Source: Shinisaurus crocodilurus
Taxonomy: Eukaryota; Chordata; Lepidosauria; Squamata; Shinisauridae
Direction of reading: 5' to 3'
NCBI GenBank assembly: GCA_021292165.1
Contig: CM037876.1
Span: 118,177,379-118,241,378, forward strand
DNA: 64,000 bases
This document shows, piece after piece, positions 12,025 through 22,594 of the stretch. Positions within the stretch are counted from its first letter, which is position 1, and every line of letters starts with the position of its first letter. Below the pieces are notes generated by a model that worked only from the letters and a program-made list of their open reading frames with translations, was not told the DNA's origin and searched no databases. Made by a program: the position numbers and the translations under genes.

Positions 12025-12051
12025 CTTAATCTTTAAGGTGCCATAAGACTC

Positions 12052-12080
12052 GTTGTTGTTGTTGTTGTTGTTGCTGCTGC
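12052..12080. repeat. (GTT)n microsatellite
   Basis: GTT repeated about eight times, drifting to GCT. Confidence 0.85.
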
Positions 12081-12090
12081 AGTAACAGAC

Positions 12091-12322
12091 TATTATTATT
12101 TTACATTTCTATAGCATCCAATAGCCAAAGCTCTCTGGGCAATTTACAAAAGATTAAAACCTTTAAAATACAATATGAAATATAATATAAAAACCATTTA
12201 TGTACAAAACAATTAAAACACTCGATAATAACATCCCAGGACCAGTTAAAAATGAACATGGCTACCCCTCTGGAAATGGTTGCATATCCCAAATCTTTAA
12301 TCATACTCTGAGTGCTCCTGAA
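12091..12322 (-). mobile_element. L2-type LINE 3' end fragment
   Basis: Contains CCAAAGCTCTCTGGGCAATT, the inverse of the L2 3' end motif GCCCAGAGAGCTTC seen intact at 29895, followed by AT-rich LINE 3' UTR. Confidence 0.65.
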
Positions 12323-12324
12323 TA

Positions 12325-12584
12325 CAGTAATACCTTGGATTGAGAGCATAATTTGTTCCGGAACGTGTTTGTAATCCAAAACACTCTTATATCAAAGCGA
12401 GTCTCTGGCGTGCATGAGCGGGGCCGATTTCGGCCCACTACGCCCTCTCGAGGTGAGCGGTTACATCCCTACGCGGCTTGTCTTGCAAGACTTTGCTCGT
12501 TTATCAAGTCAAATTTTTTTAATTTTTTTGCTTGTCTTGCAAAACGCTCTCAAACCAAGTTACTTGCAATTCAAGGTATTACTG
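12325..12584. mobile_element. TA-flanked TIR MITE (CAGTAATACCTTG ends)
   Basis: Inverted ends CAGTAATACCTTGGATTG / CAATTCAAGGTATTACTG, flanked by TA on both sides (12323-12324, 12585-12586). Inside, CTCGTTTATCAAGTC and AACCAAGTTACTTGC recall Tc1/mariner-pogo-like MITEs. The 260-bp element has no coding capacity. Confidence 0.75.
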
Positions 12585-12589
12585 TACAT

Positions 12590-13690
12590 ATTAATCTCTC
12601 ACACACTGGTTTTCTAATACTTGTGACTTTTTTATTTTTGTGTCTGTTAAGATTACATTGACTTTTTCTAGCATAGCCCCTCCATCAAGATCGGCAGGGC
12701 AAACAACCCCCCAGTTTTTCAACCTGTGAATTGCTGCTGCTTGGGTGTTACTGCATAACACAGTGTGTGACAGCACCTTCCATACCACACTGCTCGAATT
12801 TAATTGTAAGGAACATGATGCTTTGATTCCTGCTTTTCCTCTGACATTTCAGTTTGAAACTATTTAACCAAATTGAACTGGTTTATTTCCAGGCAATTGG
12901 AAAACCTTATGAAATTCTGCTTGTTCAGATTACTTCTTGGTGGAACAGGCATTAAAAATCTGCTTCCAAGGCTATTAAATGGATTTAGTAAGTAGAAGGA
13001 TGATGATCATTCCAGTTCTATGGAGGTAATGCCTGCTTTTTATTTTCTGTTCTGATGTGGTTCACTTTCAAAGGAAGGGTTAATGCAGCCCATGCCTTTT
13101 GAGTACTTCCTTGAGTTGCGTTGATAGGATTCTAAAATAAGCAGGAGTCATTCCCTGGTCTTGTGATGACACACTTGTCATATTGAGTCAACAGTGCCTG
13201 AGAGTAAATATTTTTCCTGTCAAATTCTTTGCCTCTGACACTTCTTAAAAAGGTCAACTTCTTTAGACACTTACATTGATTTAAATATTCTTTTAAAGCA
13301 ATCTGCTCTCTCAAACTGATAAGCAGGAACAATATGATAAAGAGATGTGTTCATGTGACACTAACAGATATACATCTGTTCAGAAAAGGGTGAAAAGTTT
13401 CGTTTGCTTAGCAATGAATGAGACTGTCCTTATGCTATTCTCTGCCTTAGAAGGTTTGCTTTGGATGTGGGATCAGCCATTATTTTTCTGCTTCACCAGG
13501 GTAGATCTGGGTGCAACCTGAAATCTGCATGGCACCCAGTAGGAGCCTAATCAATTTAAGTTTATTTCCTCCTCCAATCTATTTTAAGACTATGACTAAA
13601 TGCAGATTTTATGGCTTCAACATCAAGCTAGTCTCTCTATCCCCACGCCCACCCCCTTGTGCCTAAAAGTGAGTCTGATGAAGAGTTCTA
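12590..13690. other. No gene recognised
   Basis: Moderately AT-rich, apparently unique sequence. No exon or element recognised. Confidence 0.4.
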
Positions 13691-13694
13691 GATA

Positions 13695-13778
13695 CAGTGT
13701 TCTCCAACCTTGGGTCCCCAGATATTTTTGGGAGTTGTAGGCTAAAAACATCTGGGGACCCAAAGTTGGAGAACACTG
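13695..13778. mobile_element. Short palindromic hAT MITE, subfamily A, loop deleted
   Basis: CAGTGTTCTCCAACC ... GGAGAACACTG with only 84 bases between the ends. TCTAGA occurs two bases outside each end (TCTAGATA left, TATCTAGA right), matching the nTCTAGAn preference of hAT insertion. Confidence 0.87.
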
Positions 13779-13799
13779 TATCTAGAGAATGCGAAAGCT

Positions 13800-13865
13800 T
13801 GTCATTTCATTTCATTTATATACCGCCCCACAGCCGAAGCTCTCTGGGCGGTTCACAATAGATAC
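13800..13865 (-). mobile_element. L2 LINE 3' terminus
   Basis: Reads TTTCATTTATATACCGCCCC then AAGCTCTCTGGGCGGTTCAC, the inverse of an L2 3' end. It lies directly beside the hAT MITE. Confidence 0.7.
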
Positions 13866-14284
13866 TACACAATAGATGTCCACTACTTCATGATATTTTG
13901 GTTGGGCCTAATGGACCTGGCTGTGGATTTCAGTACTTTTCTAATGGGCCAAACGTAGCTTCCTCTGCTTTTTGTGTACTGCATTAGTATGGCTCATTAG
14001 GCTTAAGACTGTACTATGCAGTCCCATTCTGCTGTCAGATACCTTTATTTGATCTTCTGCCAAAATGGTTATAAAGGATTCTAATACGACTGTCAATCTT
14101 CTCAGTAAAAACAGCATTGTTTTGGGGCCAGGAAGCCCATTAGTATTTTTGTTTTCCTGGCCTGACAATCTATCTCTCATCCTCTGTTCTGATACAGAAG
14201 ATTGTTTCTGAAGTTAGTCACTGAATTTCAGGTGGAAACTATTTTCAGAGTACTGTAGTCCTTGACATTCAGCATTACGGGTAA

Positions 14285-14525
14285 TTTGCCGTGGTGTAAT
14301 GGGTTATATGTTGTGAACCAGGAAGTCCCTGGCTCAGAATTCACCTCCAGCTACAAACTCAGTAGATGCTCTTAGAGAAGCCACAGATTATTCTCTTAGC
14401 CACAGTCCATAATCTGTAAAATGGGGTGATAATACTGATCTGCTTTACTGGGCTGCTGTAAGGATTACCGAGATAATGTATATGAAGTACTTTGAATGCT
14501 TTTTTAAAAAGTGATATAAATGCTT
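14285..14525 (+). mobile_element. Old MIR-like tRNA SINE
   Basis: Head GTGGTGTAATGGGTTATATG, then a core with CCATAATCTGTAAAATGGGG, and a tail GTATATGAAGTACTTTGAATG. This is the order of a MIR-type SINE, clearly diverged. Confidence 0.6.
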
Positions 14526-14754
14526 ATTTTTACTCTGTAAAATGGGGAGATATGGTTAGAGTTCTTGCAAGGCATTATAACAGTGATCAACAGTAGCTTT
14601 ATAGGTTATTACTCATCAACCGTTTTAGAAGTACGAAAACAATAATGGCTAATCATAAAGCTAGTACTTATGGGGAAATAATTGGCTGGCTGTTTAGGTG
14701 GACAATCTGAAGAGATAGAAAGCTGGAGTGAGTCTGATGAAGAGTTCTAGATAC

Positions 14755-14775
14755 AGTGTTCTCCAACCTTGGGTT
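14755..14775. mobile_element. Left-end stub of hAT MITE in a local duplication
   Basis: Only CAGTGTTCTCCAACCTTGGG is present, preceded by the same 26 or so flanking bases as the copy at 13695 (see findings). The rest of the hairpin is absent. Confidence 0.8.
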
Positions 14776-14986
14776 ACAAACTAATGGTGCAATCTGAAGG
14801 GGCGGGGGAGGGGCAGACAGAGAATCCATGGCAGAAGAACTGCCACATTCCCAGTCCTGCTGGGCTCACACCAGCAGGGCACAAGGTGGTGAGGGGCAGC
14901 TGGAGGGAAAATAAGTGTGCTAGCTCCAAGGTTCTGGGGCTGGTAATAAGACGTTATGCTAAACCATTGTTTAGTGTTGCAAGAAT

Positions 14987-15217
14987 TATTTATTTATTTA
15001 ATTATTTATTTTATTACATTTATACCCCGCCTTTTTTCCTTCAAGGAACTCAAGGCGGCTTACATAATCCTCCTCCTCCTCCTCTCCATTTTATCCTCAC
15101 AACAACCCTGTGAGGTAGGTTAGGCTGAGAGGCAGTGACTGGCCCAAAGTCACCCAGTGAGTTTCATGGCGGAGCGGGGACTAGAACCCGGATCTCCCGA
15201 GTCCCAGTCCAACACTC
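14987..15217 (-). mobile_element. tRNA-derived SINE with MIR-like core, 5'-truncated
   Basis: Same family as 11706. The head beyond the B-box (AACACT...) is missing, so the copy is truncated at its 5' end on the minus strand. Confidence 0.85.
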
Positions 15218-15314
15218 ATTCAACGCTAGAATGAGCCTAGCTTGCATGCGCCCCCTTCTCTTCCAACACGGCCATGCGGAGAAGCTTTCACTTCCATTTT
15301 AGATTAACTGCAGT

Positions 15315-15430
15315 TTGTCATGTCATCTGAACCCAGACAAACTGTAATCTTAACTATGGTTAATAGAAATGGGCTAACTTCAAACCATAATTTATAAATC
15401 TGACTGTCTCCCTTGCTAACCATAGTTAAA
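15315..15430. mobile_element. Decayed TIR element remnant (AACTATGGTTA motifs)
   Basis: GTCATCTGAACCCAGACAAA, then TTAACTATGGTTAATAG and, inverted, CTAACCATAGTTAAACC. It is a palindromic remnant related in its first part to the TGGGTTC family. Limits are approximate. Confidence 0.35.
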
Positions 15431-15685
15431 CCTTATTTGCAGCAAGGCGACTACAACCTATTTTCTTATACAGAAAAGGTTGTAAAGTGAACAGAATGAT
15501 CAAGTAGTAGGAATCACCCAGGATTGTAAGGTACTTCACACACCATGTAACCATTCAAATAATACCCTATTAATCTTCCCAACTCTCCTTATGATTAGCC
15601 AGAACACCCCAGGTCTTTTCCTCCTGCTATACTTAGGAACAGTTGTATACTTATCAGGAAGTATATTGTTAAAAACTTATCAGTG

Positions 15686-15765
15686 ACTGGGTTCATACGA
15701 CCGTGAAAGCAACGCCCAGCATTGTTTTTCATCGCTGGTTGTTTTCACGGTCGTATGAACCCGGT
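15686..15765. mobile_element. 80-bp near-perfect palindrome, TGGGTTC TIR family
   Basis: ACTGGGTTCATACGACCGTG at the left is matched by CACGGTCGTATGAACCCGGT at the right with one mismatch; the arms continue to CCCAGC/GCTGG. It is the smallest and cleanest member of the TGGGTTC group. Confidence 0.75.
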
Positions 15766-15833
15766 TGTGTTAATTTACCATGATAAATTTTGCACAACAA
15801 AACAACAATAGAAAACAATGATATGATCTATGG

Positions 15834-15909
15834 CAGTGTTCTCCAACCTTGGGTCCCCAGATGTTTTTGGCCTACAAATCTCAGCATGCCCCAGACATCT
15901 GGGGAACCA
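15834..15909. mobile_element. Partial palindromic hAT MITE, subfamily A
   Basis: The left arm CAGTGTTCTCCAACC to CAGCATGCCCCAG is present, then jumps directly to ACATCTGGGGA; the outer right arm is lost. Confidence 0.8.
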
Positions 15910-16039
15910 TAGAGACCTCTGGCCAGAGGGGAGAATCCCAGTCCTCTCCATCTCACCTCTCTATTCTCCAAATTCTGCCTAGCAACATATTCATCAAGGG
16001 CTCCCTCGTTTTTACTGGCCATCATAAAGTAACTGTCCC

Positions 16040-16760
16040 CATAATGATGGTGGTGATTGCTGCTGCTGTCATTATTATTATTGTACCATCAATGTGCATG
16101 GTGCTTTACTGAGTATAAGAGAACAGTTCCCTGCCCCAAAGAGCTTACAAACTAAAATGCAATATAGAGGCGACAGCAAATGGTAGGAAGGGGTAAACCG
16201 GGAGGAATATGCCATTATTTCAGTCAAACATAACTTTCAGCCAATTTCCCCACATTGTACAGGAAACTCCTTGTTCTAAAGATCTCCCTCCCACTTTAAA
16301 AATGGATCCCTCCATGGTGGCTTTGTTCTCATTAGTAGTTTGCCAAAGAAATAATATTTTTTAACATTTAGATATCTCTGAGTGTGCAAAGTGGTTCACA
16401 GGCCCACTCTGCAAGCTCCTATTTTCTCCACTCAGAAAAAAACAGGTGGGCTCTACTGTACTTTATTAAAAAAAAAAACAAAAAAAAAAAACAAGAACAA
16501 CAACACTGTGATTGAACAATGATGCCAAAACGGAATGATGATGTTTGTTGCTGCTATTTGAGGTAGTTGGGATTTTTTCTTTCTCTTGAGGAGGGTGTGT
16601 TTTCTGCTAAAAATTTAAATTTTTAAAATTTCTAATGCATTTTTTTAAACCAATCCAAAATCCCTGCATAATAATCATAATCATTACTGTAGAGAGCTTT
16701 CTACATGGGGTACACAGGTAGAGCCAAATAAAAGTTACCACTGCTCTGAAAACAGAGTAA
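16040..16760. other. No gene; one generic repeat-like patch
   Basis: Around 16080-16145, TGCATGGTGCTTTAC ... CCTGCCCCAAAGAGCTTACA resembles an ancient amniote repeat whose name I cannot give. An A-rich tract lies at 16468-16495. Otherwise featureless. Confidence 0.35.
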
Positions 16761-16761
16761 C

Positions 16762-16909
16762 AGTGCATTCCTATCCCAGTGCCCAGGGTGGCTGGTTGCT
16801 GGCCAGATGGGTGATTAATAAATGTAAATAAATAAATAAATAAATAAAATGTGTACTCAGAAGTAAATCCTATTATGGTCAATGGGACTTACTCACAGGA
16901 AAGTATGTC
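16762..16909. mobile_element. CAATCCTAT-family MITE with nested LINE tail
   Basis: The left part AGTGCATTCCTATCCCAG and right part ACTCAGAAGTAAATCC ... GGGACTTACTCACAGG belong to the family at 2436. An L2-like tail (CCCAGGGTGGCTGG ... AATAAATAAATAAA, 16779-16850) sits between them. Confidence 0.5.
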
Positions 16910-16914
16910 TACAT

Positions 16915-17655
16915 GGGGGAGGTCAGTGCTTGCAGTGCGATCTCTTTCTTTTTGTTTTAAAATTGTCAGGATTGGCACAAATTCAATAGGTGAAGTTTAC
17001 CCACCCACCCCACACCCCTAAACACAGAGGTGCCGCCTCCACCTCCTTTTCTTTTCGGGTGTGGGCACACACACACACATCCTAGCGTCTGTTCCAGTTG
17101 GAGGGTATGGAAGCATCGCTGAGGTGACGGGGTGTGTGTGGGGGCTGCTTTAAGTTCATTCCTGCTGCCGCTTCCCTGGGACAGGGAATGGTGCGCAATG
17201 GGCACTGAGATACCTGACATGAACGGGAGGACCCACAGGGCGCTTATGAAAACAGTGCTGGCATAGGGAAAGTCCATGAAGAGGGGAAACAAACAAAACC
17301 AGGATGATCTTTGAACCCAGTTTGGGTTTTTCCCGGGCCATCGTAGAAAACACGAACGATCTCCTAGAAGTGTCCTGTGAACTCGCCAGTGTTTTCTCAA
17401 AGGAAGGGTTACAGATTGTGGGGCACCATGTGGGTGAATGTCCACAAGCAGTTCTGCATGTCTAAGAGTATACACAGACTCAAGTTCAGGATCTCCGTCC
17501 TCGCAAAGTATTGCGACCCTACTGGGGATTGCTGAAAGGGAATAGTTGTTATAGCCCCATTCAGTGAGCCCGACACTAATTCCTCTGGGCAGCTGTGAGA
17601 ATTGGGTCTGCTGACTCCAATTTCCCTACTGCTGCCTGGAGGTAAAGGGCAGGCA
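16915..17655. other. No gene recognised
   Basis: Apparently unique sequence; a short (CA)n lies near 17067. Open frames on the minus strand here are not flanked by splice sites or supported by any recognised domain. Confidence 0.4.
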
Positions 17656-17870
17656 AACACACAGTGGCCCTGTTCAGACATAATGGTGGCATCCAGTGGA
17701 GAATCTTGGGTTGTGGGGACGTGTGCCACGCCTGAGCTGCATGCGAGCTGCTTCCTTTTCCCATTAACAACAAGCCATGGGTTAACTTGGGGTTGTTTAA
17801 CCCATGAACAACACCAAGTGCCCCTGTTCCCGTTAAGAAACCATAGCAGGGAAGCGACACACTGTGATTT
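17656..17870. mobile_element. Possible TGGGTTC-type element remnant
   Basis: GCCCTGTTCAGACATAATGG at the left, and inverted words CCATGGGTTAACTTGGGGTTGTTTAACCCATG near 17776 (given here as a description of a short palindrome), resemble decayed members of the group. Low certainty. Confidence 0.3.
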
Positions 17871-17877
17871 TAAAAAA

Positions 17878-18121
17878 TATTTTATTTATTTATTTATTAT
17901 ATTTATACCCTGCCTTTTTTCCTGCAAGGAACCCAAGGCGGCTTACATAATCCTCCTCCTCCTCTCCATCTTATCCTCACAACAACCCTGTGAGGTAGGT
18001 TAGGCTGAGAGTCAGTGACTGGCCCAAAGTCACCCAGTGAGTTTCATGGCCGAGCGGGGACTAGAACCCGGATCTCCCAAGTCCCAGTCCAGCACTCTCA
18101 CCACTATGCCACATTGGCTCT
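17878..18121 (-). mobile_element. tRNA-derived SINE with MIR-like core
   Basis: Full-length-looking copy of the 11706 family; the head on the minus strand reads GAGCCAATGTGGCATAGTGG and the tail is AATAAATAAATAAA. Confidence 0.85.
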
Positions 18122-18645
18122 CAATTTTCCCATGCAAGAGCCAGAGAAGCTGGGGAGCAGGCATTTTCAACAGAAAAACCGTGAGGGCTTGTGTCTTCCT
18201 GTGCCCCTCTTCCACTTCAAATTGCAGCCTCCACAGCTGCAAAAGAAATAAATAAATGGGAAATTACACGTAATGTGCAGTTCCACCCATGGTCTGGCTA
18301 CAATTTACAGTTAGATTAGTAAATACCTTCTTACAAAGGCTAATCCATTCTTATTTCAGATCAATCAGAGTCAGCTGTGTCATTAATTGGAGTAATCCTT
18401 ATTTCATTTGTCTGAGTTCTGGCTTGGATTTCTCTGTAGGTGTGACTTTGACAGTTCTAGGTGGCAAAAGTGTCTAACCTTGTGCCAGGGCAGATGGAGA
18501 GCCAGCGCTGGCTCCCTGCGATGCATAGTTAACAAATGGGGAGCAGCTGCCCAAATGCACACTCCCCCTCCTATTTTGCTGCTGCTGCTGCTCCTGCAAT
18601 AATAGAAATCACTGAAAAGTGTGTGAACTAGTGGAACATGTATAC

Positions 18646-18774
18646 CAGTGTTCTCCACCCTTGAGTCCCCAGATGTTTTTGGCCTACAACCTTGGGTCCC
18701 CAGATGTTTTTGGCTGGGGCATGCTGGGAGTTGTAGGCCAAAAACATCTGGGGACCCAAGGTTGGAGAACACTG
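18646..18774. mobile_element. Palindromic hAT MITE, subfamily A, with internal duplication
   Basis: Flanked by ATGTATAC (18638) and ATGTACAC (18775), 7 of 8. The left arm contains CCTTGGGTCCCCAGATG-type sequence twice in a row, so part of the arm has been copied within the element. Confidence 0.9.
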
Positions 18775-18875
18775 ATGTACACAATACTTTCTCCTTGTTA
18801 TCATGCATTTGGTTGCAAGATTGGAGACAGTCCCTCAGCTATCATGATTAGCTCCCAGACATCTAGGGTTTAGGG

Positions 18876-19011
18876 CAGGGCTCTCCAGCCTTGGGTCCCC
18901 AGATGTTGCTGGCCTACAGCTCCCAGCATACCCAGCCAGCATGGCTAATGGCAAGGGATTCTGGGAGCTGTAGTCCAGCAACATCTGGGGACCCAAGGTT
19001 GGAGAGCCCTG
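18876..19011. mobile_element. Palindromic hAT MITE, subfamily B, perfect TSD
   Basis: CAGGGCTCTCCAGCC ... GGTTGGAGAGCCCTG flanked by GTTTAGGG at 18868-18875 and 19012-19019 (8 of 8). It lies 101 bp from the preceding subfamily A copy, each with its own duplication. Confidence 0.93.
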
Positions 19012-19019
19012 GTTTAGGG

Positions 19020-19625
19020 GTTAATGCTTCTAGGTCAGAGGGTACAAATCTGAGAGCCTGAGTCCATACCATGTTAGAAATTAAAGCACTTCAAGGAGCA
19101 GACTTCACACTAAAATGTCTTGAAATTTGTTATTTTTCTAGTTCTTTAGCTCTGAAATTTTGCTCGTGTTCTGCAGTTCTTTTCTGTAACAACTGGGTTA
19201 TCTGCCTCTCTTCCCTTTTCACATATCTGAGATGTGACTCACTGAAGTATTATGTATCCTTCCTGCCTCAAATATAAATTGAAGGGGGTGATGACATTTT
19301 AGTTTTCAAAGCATAGCTCTCTTCTCCAAAGAGAAGTTATGATCAACTTCAATAATTAACAACTACCAAGAAATTAAGAAGTCAAGGCAGTGTCCCTGGT
19401 GATGTTCAGTCATTGCTTTCAGGAATGTTAAAAAGGGAAAGCGTGTGTGCATGCACGCATGTGTGTGTTTGTACATCTGAAACAAAAAAAGTAATCAAAG
19501 TAAGACTTCTGACTGAGTTAATGGTAAAATCCATAGTGTAACTGAACAACGCTTTATCAGTGTTGCAACACTAAAGCTCAATTCAGGCATCATGCTGAAC
19601 CATGGTAGTTCAAGCAGAACCCAAG
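19020..19625. other. No gene recognised
   Basis: Unique-looking AT-rich sequence without recognised exon or element. Confidence 0.4.
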
Positions 19626-19629
19626 TCAT

Positions 19630-19796
19630 AGATTTCATAGATCATAGAGTTGGAAGGGGCCTACAAGGCTATCGAGTCCAACCCCCTGCTCAGTGCAGGA
19701 AACTAGAGGAGGGGTCTCCCATCCAAGGAATAACCAGGCCTGACCCTGCTTAGCTTTCCACGCTCAAAGCTGAGCCAGCGTAAGCCACAGGCCTGT
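19630..19796 (-). mobile_element. 5S-rRNA-derived SINE with CR1-type tail
   Basis: Same unit as 1061. The 5S-like block (complement of GCTAAGCAGGGTCAGGCCTG) is well preserved, with a small deletion in the preceding part. Confidence 0.78.
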
Positions 19797-20275
19797 TTTG
19801 AACTTCCAGTGTTGCCACTTTCTGGAAAGTCAGGGAAATGGAAATTGGTCAAGGAAAATCAGGGAAATTGGTCAAAAGTCAGGGGAAGTTAAGGGAAAGT
19901 TAAGTTATACTTGTGTAATGGATTTTTTGAGATGCCACTGCAAGAGGACAGTCTGCAATTGAGGCAGTTGGAGCAGAGAAGCAGCAGAATGCAAGTGTAA
20001 TGTAATGATGCACGCATGTTCCATAATATGATTATATGATTTTGAGAATGTTTATTGGCTGATGGTTGTTAACAGTAAAACAGAAGAAAATGAACCTGCA
20101 CATGACAGCATTATTTTACTATGGAGAAGCTGACTGGCTTCTTGAAGCTGGGTACGGTAATTTGTGCATTCAGACAAACTGGGATCAGTTTCAATTGATT
20201 TGAAGATGTGAATATTTTGACAGGGCTCAGCAAATTGTGGCTGTCTGGACAGGGAATATTTTGACAGGGCTGTCG

Positions 20276-20308
<33 letters not shown>
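20276..20308. repeat. (ATC)n microsatellite
   Basis: About eleven CAT/ATC units at the tail of an L2 fragment; methionine or aspartate runs in the translated frames are artefacts of it. Confidence 0.95.
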
Positions 20309-20375
20309 ATTTTATTTCTATACCGCCCATAGCCGAAGCTCTCTGGGCAGTTTACAACAATAGCCAGGCAGCAGG
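20309..20375 (-). mobile_element. L2 LINE 3' terminus
   Basis: TTTTATTTCTATACCGCCCA then CCGAAGCTCTCTGGGCAG, inverted L2 3' end; the (ATC)n tract is where its terminal repeat would be. Confidence 0.7.
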
Positions 20376-20390
20376 CAGCAGAGGGAAATG

Positions 20391-20640
20391 AGAGGGAGCC
20401 TACAAGGCCATCGAGTCCAACCCCCTGCTCAATGCAGGAATCCAGGTCAAAGCATCCCTGACAGATGGCCATCCAGCTTCACCTTGAATGCCTCCAGAGT
20501 GGGAGAGCTCATCACCTCTCTTGGTAATTGGTTCCATTGTCTTATTGCTCTGACAGTCAGGAAATTCTTCCTGATGTTTAGGTGGAATCTGGGTTCCTGT
20601 AACTTGAGCCCATTATTCCGTGTCCTGCAAACTGGGATGA
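20391..20640 (-). mobile_element. CR1 LINE 3' fragment
   Basis: Matches the 3' 250 bp of the CR1 copies at 2551 and 51937 but lacks the terminal TCATAGAATCATAGA repeats, and stops abruptly at 20640 within the ORF end. Truncated on both sides. Confidence 0.85.
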
Positions 20641-21035
20641 TACTTACCTGCAGCCTGGGGTAGACACTGTGCAGGGTGGGTGCCTCCTGGATTTCGCCAG
20701 CAGCCACCCACCCTGGCCAGCACCTAGCCCAGGGACCCTCTTGCGCTAACCCACCTTGCCTGATTTGTGCAAATCGGGTAGGTTGGGTTTAAAAAAAATA
20801 TGAGTGCAGTTATTTGCACACATTATTGGTACAATTTTTAATTTATTTTTTAAAGGAGGCTTTGCAAAAAGACTTTATTTTATTTTTTATTTTGTTGGCT
20901 GCTAGACAAGTTTTTACTCAAAACTGGAGAGGGGATAGATTCCCTAATCTGAGTGATGGGTATGGGAGAGCGTGAAATTTAGCTTTATTGGAGAAACTGA
21001 CCCAGCAAGTAAGGCATTCAAAGGACCAGCTAGAC

Positions 21036-21146
21036 CAGTGTTCTCCAACCTTGGGTCCCCAGATGTTTTTGGCCTACAACTCCAGCTGGGGAATGCTGGG
21101 AGTTGTAGGCCAAAAACATCTGGGCACCCAAGGTTGGAGAACGCTG
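21036..21146. mobile_element. Palindromic hAT MITE, subfamily A, perfect TSD
   Basis: Flanked by AGCTAGAC at 21028-21035 and 21147-21154 (8 of 8). Arms read GGCCTACAACTCC / GGAGTTGTAGGCC. Confidence 0.94.
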
Positions 21147-21473
21147 AGCTAGACATTGATACATTTGAATCTACATGATCATCATTCATCAACTTCATTG
21201 ATCGGGAAGGAGATGGACTTCGGTCCGTGCCGGTGACACATGGCAAGATATGGACAAGTTTACTCAGCTGCATAAGATCTGGGCAGTCAGACTCTTTGCT
21301 CTCAGTTTTATGTGCTTTTTTTGCCTTGAGATCTCTTCTCTTTGGAAAAGGACTTTCATGCTCTTGGCATATTTGGCATTAACAACATTTGTCTATGTGT
21401 TTACTTGTTTTTATTTGCTTGTCTGTATAATTACTTGTATACTTTTGTAGAAATAAATTAAAAGAAAAAAAGG

Positions 21474-21972
21474 AGGCGACCACAGGCAGCCCCTCCAAGG
21501 TACCATGGGGGGTCCTTGGAGGGGCACCTCATGGATGCCCCCATGGGAATCGCGAAAGCCTGCTTGATGGCTGGATTTTGCAATCTCCCCCAAAAAAGTT
21601 AAAAAGAAAAAGGTCACGCTGTGGCAAGCCCAAAACAGGTTGCAGCAGCGGGGGGGGGGGTCTTTGCCAGCTGCCCCAAAGTGCTGCTTTGGCACTTTTG
21701 TGGTGGCTGGCAATGACAATTGCCCACTAGCCACTTGGCAAGAGTGGCTCGCTTGTAGTCTGGGTTGACCCATGATGGGTCGTATTGTCCGGGTTCGGAT
21801 GACATGACAACCCATTGTGGGTCAAACAGACTCTACTACAAGTCATGACTTGTCAGGGTGGCTTATAACCCAAAAATGAGCCACCCTGACAAACCCATCC
21901 CAGGTTCGCATGACACGACAACCCTCTGTGGCTCATAAGCCACAGTGGGTTGTCGTGTCGTGTGAACCCAGT
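21474..21972. mobile_element. TGGGTTC-family TIR element, about 0.5 kb
   Basis: The right portion contains nested palindromes (GTCAGGGTGGCTTATAACC / GAGCCACCCTGAC) and ends CGTGTGAACCCAGT. Interior blocks with GGTGGCTGGCAATGACA and GTTGACCCATGATGGGTC recur in the element at 50764. The left end is not defined precisely. Confidence 0.55.
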
Positions 21973-22594
21973 CTCAGTGTTTAAAGAAGCTCATATTGAA
22001 GCTCCTATCTTGACCAAAAAAGCCTGCCTTTCAGCACTAGTGTAGTTTTAAACCATTTAATAAAACTGTTCTTTAATGTAATGTAACCTACATTGAGTTG
22101 AGGTTATTTTTGAATGGTGGTCAGGGAAATTGACAAAAGCTGGTCAGGGAAAGTCAGGGAAATGGAGAATGAAATCTTAGTTAGTGGCAACCAGATACAC
22201 AACAAACAACCCATGATGATGAGGATAATTTATTATGGTCAGTTGACCCGCACAGCAAACAACCCATGGTTTAGAGTTGTATATCTGCTTCCCCCCCCGC
22301 CCCGCCCCGCCCCATCTGCTCAGCACGCCAGTTTGTCAGTTGAGACACCACTCTAAAAGCCCTGTTAACATAGTCCAGAGCTTCCAAGCCCCCCAGCTCC
22401 AAGGCCCGGGGCCTGCTTCTGGTTTGCCAGCCGGTCACAAGCCTGGTGTTCTCCTTTTGAGCAGCACAATAAGCTCCCTTGACCATGGTGTGGAAGGATA
22501 GTTGAACCGAGCATATATCAAATTACGAGGTGATTAGAGCTGGGTGCATTTTGAACATCTTGGGGCATGCATGTCTGTTCTGACCGTCATCGTC

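Noticed and set aside
16966..17475. A 169-codon minus-strand open frame
   Set aside because: No recognisable domain, no splice context, low-complexity ends; judged a chance frame.
20052..20472. Frames with methionine or aspartate runs
   Set aside because: Translations of the (ATC)n microsatellite at 20276-20308.
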